Shown: positions 4,890 to 8,166 of the stretch, in pieces
Layout of the letters: each line of letters opens with the position of its first letter
How positions within the stretch are numbered: the first letter of the stretch is position 1
Position numbers and translations under genes: made by a program
Assembly (NCBI GenBank): GCA_015063655.1
Contig: SVTU01000063.1
Location: 1-8,166 of the forward strand
DNA length: 8,166 bases
Source of the DNA: Oscillospiraceae bacterium
GTDB taxonomy: Bacteria; Bacillota; Clostridia; Oscillospirales; CAG-272
Reading direction: 5' to 3'
The notes under the pieces: model-generated
Seen by the model: the letters and a program-made list of their open reading frames with translations, nothing else
The model's database searches: none
Told to the model about the DNA's origin: nothing

Positions 4890-6626
4890 ATGAGCAATCA
4901 AGAGAAAAGCATGCCCCGTCCCGAATATCCAAGACCGCAAATGGCCCGAAGCACCTGGCAAAATCTCAACGGCGAGTGGGAGTTTGAGCAGGACAGAGCG
5001 AACAGCGGACATGAGCGGGCACTCTTCCGCGCCGAGCATCTTGCAGAACACATCACAGTTCCCTTCTGCATGGAAAGCATCCTTTCGGGTGTGGGTGACA
5101 CCGATTTCTGCGAATCCGTATGGTATCGCCGCGAGATACAGCTCGACCCCTCGTGGCTCTCGGACGGCAAGCACGTGATTCTGAATATCGGCGCATGCGA
5201 CTACCGCACCGAGGTGTACGTCAACGGCGAATGGGTGGGCCGGCATCTGGGCGGGTACGTCAGCTTTTCCTTTGATATTACACGCTACGTCAAGGCAGGT
5301 GGTAACAGTCTTGTCATTCATGCGGAGGATAAGCTGCGCAGCGGCGAGCAGCCCGCAGGCAAGCAAAGCCCCCACTATGCCTCATACGGGTGCTTCTACA
5401 CCCGCACCACGGGTATTTGGCAAACGGTTTGGCTGGAAAGCGTAGCCGCAGCTTACGTCAAGAGCTTCCGCCTCTACCCTAACACAGCGGATGCCACGCT
5501 TGGCATCATCGGCTCGGCCGAGGCACCGAACGGTACACCCGTGCGTGCCGTGGCGGCCTTTGGCGGCGTGAGCGTGGGCGAGGCCAGGGGCACGGTGTGC
5601 GGAAAGAGCTTTGTGCTCACCCTTCCCCTCTCCGAGCTTCATTTGTGGGAGCTCGGTAAAGGAAATCTGTACGATCTGACCCTATATTGCGGTGATGACG
5701 AGGTCGCCTCCTATTTCGGCATGCGCACCGTCTCTCTTACGCCCGACGGCGGCTTGCTCATCAACGGCAAGCGTGTGTTCCAACGCCTTGTGCTTGACCA
5801 GGGCTTCTATCCCGACGGTATCTATACCGCCCCCTCCGAGGAGGAGCTTGTGCATGACATTGAGCGATCGGTTGCCATGGGCTTCCACGGCGCACGCCTG
5901 CACCAAAAGGTGTTTGAGCCACTCTTTCTCTACCACTGCGACCGCCTTGGCTACATTGTGTGGGGTGAGCATGCCAACTGGGTGATGAACGAAAGCGCCC
6001 CCACCGCCTATAAGGGCTTTTTGTCCGAATGGCGTGAGATCGTGGAGCGGGATTTCAACCACCCTGCCATCATCGGCTGGTGTCCGCTCAACGAGACCAA
6101 GATCACCCAGGACCCCGACCTTGTGCGCACCGTAGCCGAAGTCACACGGGCCATCGACCCCACCCGCCCCGTGATCGATACCTCGGGCTGGGTGCATGAG
6201 GACAAGGCCTCGGATATCGTTGATTGGCACGACTACGACCAAGATCCCGAGTCCTTCCGAAGGCGGTATATCGACGTGGCAAACGGCACGCCGATCTCGA
6301 GGCCGAGAAAACTCACCAAAGCCCCTCTCTTCCCCACCTTTATCAGCGAATACGGCGGCATCAAATGGGACGTCAATTCTCATCTTGACAACGCCTGGGG
6401 CTACGGCAACGCCCCGAAGACCGAGCAAGAGTTTATCGAGCGCTTCAAAGGGCTTGCCGAGGCGCTTCTCTTCAATCCCTTCATCAACGGTCTGTGCTAT
6501 ACCCAGCTAACCGACGTGGAGCAGGAGACCAACGGGCTGTATACCTATGACAGACAGCCAAAATTCGACCCCGACATCTTCCGTGCCGTGCTGACGCAAA
6601 GAGCAGCATGGGAAGATAAGGATTAA
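4890..6626 (+). CDS. Glycoside hydrolase family 2 beta-glycosidase
   Basis: This encodes 578 residues, about the size of E. coli beta-glucuronidase and far shorter than LacZ. ATG 4890 follows GTGAGG (4877-4882) by 7 bases. There is no signal peptide, so it acts in the cytoplasm on imported oligosaccharides. Three domains are visible: an N-terminal jelly-roll (about 22-185, with SVWYRREIQL and VYVNGEWVGRHLGGY), an Ig-like domain (about 186-282) and a TIM barrel (about 283-575). The acid/base is Glu402 in GWCPLNE (396-402) and the nucleophile is Glu487 in FISEYGG (484-490), both in family context. The Asn-x-Lys motif that marks beta-glucuronidases is replaced by Glu-Thr-Asn (546-548), so glucuronide is unlikely. 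Galactoside, mannoside, arabinoside or another substrate remains possible. It shares the RpiR operon, and a strong terminator follows. Confidence 0.93.
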   Translation: MSNQEKSMPRPEYPRPQMARSTWQNLNGEWEFEQDRANSGHERALFRAEHLAEHITVPFCMESILSGVGDTDFCESVWYRREIQLDPSWLSDGKHVILNIGACDYRTEVYVNGEWVGRHLGGYVSFSFDITRYVKAGGNSLVIHAEDKLRSGEQPAGKQSPHYASYGCFYTRTTGIWQTVWLESVAAAYVKSFRLYPNTADATLGIIGSAEAPNGTPVRAVAAFGGVSVGEARGTVCGKSFVLTLPLSELHLWELGKGNLYDLTLYCGDDEVASYFGMRTVSLTPDGGLLINGKRVFQRLVLDQGFYPDGIYTAPSEEELVHDIERSVAMGFHGARLHQKVFEPLFLYHCDRLGYIVWGEHANWVMNESAPTAYKGFLSEWREIVERDFNHPAIIGWCPLNETKITQDPDLVRTVAEVTRAIDPTRPVIDTSGWVHEDKASDIVDWHDYDQDPESFRRRYIDVANGTPISRPRKLTKAPLFPTFISEYGGIKWDVNSHLDNAWGYGNAPKTEQEFIERFKGLAEALLFNPFINGLCYTQLTDVEQETNGLYTYDRQPKFDPDIFRAVLTQRAAWEDKD

Positions 6627-6634
6627 TCCGCAAC

Positions 6635-6678
6635 GCAACGCATTTGTCCTTGACGGACAAATGCGTTGCTCTTTTTTG
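6635..6678 (+). terminator. Intrinsic terminator of the RpiR-GH2 operon
   Basis: GCAACGCATTTGTCC (6635-6649) pairs perfectly with GGACAAATGCGTTGC (6655-6669), a 15-bp stem with a 5-base loop, followed by TCTTTTTTG. It starts 8 bases after the GH2 stop codon. This is a textbook terminator and separates the operon from spoIIE. Confidence 0.93.
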
Positions 6679-6691
6679 ATTCCTGCCTCGC

Positions 6692-6725
6692 TTCGACAAT
6701 CTCCGTGCGTCTCATGGTGTACAAT
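6692..6725 (+). promoter_or_regulatory. Probable Spo0A-dependent spoIIE promoter
   Basis: TTCGACA (6692-6698) is the exact complement of the Spo0A box TGTCGAA. A -10-like TACAAT lies at 6720-6725. Taking TTCGAC as the -35, the spacer is 22 bases, far from the usual 17. Spo0A-activated sigma-A promoters of the spoIIG/spoIIE class in Bacillus are known for such wide spacing with 0A boxes over the -35. The location just upstream of spoIIE fits; only one clear box is seen. Confidence 0.55.
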
Positions 6726-6741
6726 ATAACAAAACGACATA

Positions 6742-6770
6742 GCGGGGGACAAGCCCCGCACAAGGAGGAG
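6742..6770 (+). promoter_or_regulatory. Leader hairpin next to the spoIIE ribosome binding site
   Basis: GCGGGG (6742-6747) pairs with CCCCGC (6754-6759) around a 6-base loop. It ends 2 bases before the very strong ribosome binding site AAGGAGGAG (6762-6770), itself 2 bases from ATG 6773. The hairpin has no T tract, so it is not a terminator. It may stabilise the mRNA or tune ribosome access. Confidence 0.4.
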
Positions 6771-6772
6771 CT

Positions 6773-8166
6773 ATGAACGCACAACAAGAACGAACAAACG
6801 AAATACGTACCGCCTCGCTTCCCCGCCTCAGGCAAACGGGCAAAGGCCTTGCCGAGGGGCTTTTGTGGGCACTCGTTGCCTTTGCCACGGGACACTGCAG
6901 TCTGCCGTTCGGGGCAACGCCCTTTGGCATCGCCCTGCTATCGGGAGCAGAGCGCCACGTGCCATACATTTTCCTGGGACTTGCCGTATCCGCTCTCGGC
7001 ACAGCCCATCCCATGATCATGCTCTGTGCCCTCAGTCTTGTTCTCGTAAGCCGCATTCTGCTGCGCCTGACGGCGGATGCTCCCAAGGAGAGCGGCCTGA
7101 GCTTAGCGGCCTTCGCCGCCACGCTGTTTCACGAAAGGCTCAGCCTGCGCATCATGACGGCCGCCGTTGCCGCCTTTACTACGGGGCTGTATGCGCTGGT
7201 CAGCGGAGGCTTCCTCTTTTACGATCTTTACGGAGCGGTGATCGCCCTGCTCGTTGCCCCCTTAGCCGTGTGGCTGTACAGCGGGCTGTACCGTGCCAAG
7301 GGCGATACGGTACAGCGCACGCTTGCGCTGTCTCTGACGGTCTCGGTTGCCCTGATCGGCTGTCGGGATTGGGTCGTACTCGGTATCGCCCTGTGCCCCT
7401 TCTTTGCCCTGCTCTTGACCCTGATAGCGGGGCGGCGGTACGGTCTTGTGGGAGGGCTTTTGTGCGGTATGCTGTGCGGGCTTTCCTACGCTCCGCTGTA
7501 TTCCCCCGTCTTTGTGCTGGCCGCCGCCTGCTTTGCCGCCCTCTCGGGCGTGTCTCTCCTTTTGGCGGTGAGCGCCGCCTTTTCCTCGGGCATGGCGTAT
7601 GCCCTATACGTGCACGGTCTTTCCTCTGTGAGTGAGCTTTTACCCGCTCTTCTGAGTGCCTCTCTTCTTTTTGTTGTCCTCGATCGCCTCTTCCCGCTTG
7701 CTAAAGCAGAGCCAACGCTCGCCGCAATCCCCGAGGCCTCCTCCCACAGCACCGAGGAGCGCATTCGGGGGATCGGACAAGCCTTTGCCTCGCTCTCGGC
7801 CTACTTTCGGGAGCTGAGCCGCGAGATGCACCAGCCTGCGCACAGCGAGCTGAGGGAGATCTGCGAGGACGCCTTGGACAACGGCTGTACCACCTGCGGC
7901 AACCGATCGCTCTGCCGCCCGCACCGTGAGGCCATGATCGGTGCGCTCAGTATGGCCGTCCGTGCAGACAAGCCCATCGGGCCCGATGACATCCCCCCCG
8001 CTCTGCGTGTGTCCTGCGAGCGTCTGCCCGACGTTCTCTCGCAGATCAACCACAACGTTGCCCGCCACCGCACCGACCGCCTGCTTGCCGACAAAAACGG
8101 CATGTATGCCGATGATTACGCCGCCGTCTCCGCCCTTCTCGCCGAGGCGCTGGCGCAAGACAGACA
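6773..8166 (+). CDS. spoIIE: SpoIIE, stage II sporulation protein E (N-terminal part, runs off edge)
   Basis: An uninterrupted 464-codon frame runs from ATG 6773 to the right edge. Residues about 25-310 form a polytopic membrane region of roughly ten hydrophobic segments, including GLSYAPLYSPVFVLAAACF (236-254). A cytoplasmic part follows with the SpoIIE cysteine cluster C364, C372, C375 and C381 (CEDALDNGCTTCGNRSLC). The C-terminal PP2C-type phosphatase domain should follow outside the window; the whole protein is usually about 800 residues. In the forespore, SpoIIE dephosphorylates SpoIIAA to release sigma-F and also helps position the polar septum. It shows that the organism, or a recent ancestor, forms endospores. 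A long overlapping frame in another phase (6865-7635) is a by-product of GC-rich coding sequence. Confidence 0.92.
   Translation, partial: MNAQQERTNEIRTASLPRLRQTGKGLAEGLLWALVAFATGHCSLPFGATPFGIALLSGAERHVPYIFLGLAVSALGTAHPMIMLCALSLVLVSRILLRLTADAPKESGLSLAAFAATLFHERLSLRIMTAAVAAFTTGLYALVSGGFLFYDLYGAVIALLVAPLAVWLYSGLYRAKGDTVQRTLALSLTVSVALIGCRDWVVLGIALCPFFALLLTLIAGRRYGLVGGLLCGMLCGLSYAPLYSPVFVLAAACFAALSGVSLLLAVSAAFSSGMAYALYVHGLSSVSELLPALLSASLLFVVLDRLFPLAKAEPTLAAIPEASSHSTEERIRGIGQAFASLSAYFRELSREMHQPAHSELREICEDALDNGCTTCGNRSLCRPHREAMIGALSMAVRADKPIGPDDIPPALRVSCERLPDVLSQINHNVARHRTDRLLADKNGMYADDYAAVSALLAEALAQDR

Noticed and set aside
4791..5375. A 194-codon minus-strand frame
   Set aside because: It is antisense to the end of the regulator and the start of GH2, both clearly coding on the plus strand.
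5682..6428. A 248-codon minus-strand frame
   Set aside because: It is antisense to the GH2 catalytic domain with its conserved glutamates. GC-rich codon bias leaves such frames open.
6742..6759. Terminator upstream of spoIIE
   Set aside because: The hairpin is not followed by a T tract and lies within the leader just before the ribosome binding site.
6865..7635. A 256-codon plus-strand frame rich in Arg and Cys
   Set aside because: It is out of phase with SpoIIE, which starts at 6773 behind AAGGAGGAG and shows proper membrane segments and the cysteine cluster. The Arg/Cys/Ser-rich product is typical of a shifted frame.
7640..8158. A 172-codon minus-strand frame
   Set aside because: It is antisense to the SpoIIE cytoplasmic region, without a credible start signal or known domain.

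Overview
The window looks like chromosomal DNA from an endospore-forming member of the Clostridia (Bacillota), probably a GC-rich anaerobe of the kind common in animal guts. The evidence is a recognisable SpoIIE at the right edge, strong GGAGG-type ribosome binding sites, TATAAT-type sigma-A promoters, intrinsic terminators, an RpiR regulator, and small Clostridia-type uncharacterised proteins at the left edge. Genus or species cannot be named from the sequence.

Layout, left to right. (1) 1-897: the 3' end of one gene and two small uncharacterised genes, all on + and tightly spaced, closed by a strong hairpin at 861-894 that probably terminates from both sides. (2) 907-2295, minus strand: a secreted SGNH/GDSL esterase with a signal peptide, a Pro/Thr/Glu-rich linker and a C-terminal membrane anchor lacking LPXTG. 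Its promoter is at 2350-2378. (3) 2517-3548, plus: a zinc-dependent medium-chain alcohol/polyol dehydrogenase with its own extended -10 promoter and two cre-like palindromes. (4) 3549-4115: 567 bases with no gene but much structure. There is a run of small hairpins (3559-3680), then a perfect 28-bp inverted repeat (3703-3730 and 3857-3884) whose arms have the architecture of REP elements (GTAG foot plus imperfect hairpin), then another hairpin, and a promoter flanked by an 11-bp inverted repeat. (5) 4116-6626, plus: a two-gene operon of an RpiR-family regulator and a cytoplasmic GH2 glycosidase, closed by a textbook terminator at 6635-6678. (6) 6692-8166: spoIIE, with a Spo0A-box-like motif and an unusually wide -35/-10 spacing upstream. 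It runs off the right edge.

How the genes may work together. The RpiR regulator and the GH2 enzyme are almost certainly co-transcribed, so the regulator probably senses a phosphosugar made downstream of the GH2 reaction. The dehydrogenase and the surface esterase could belong to the same glycan-use theme (deacylation outside, glycoside cleavage and polyol/sugar-acid oxidation inside), but they have their own promoters and that link is only proximity. No CRISPR array, tRNA, rRNA, phage gene or intact transposase gene was seen. The most unusual part is the non-coding 3549-4115 interval.
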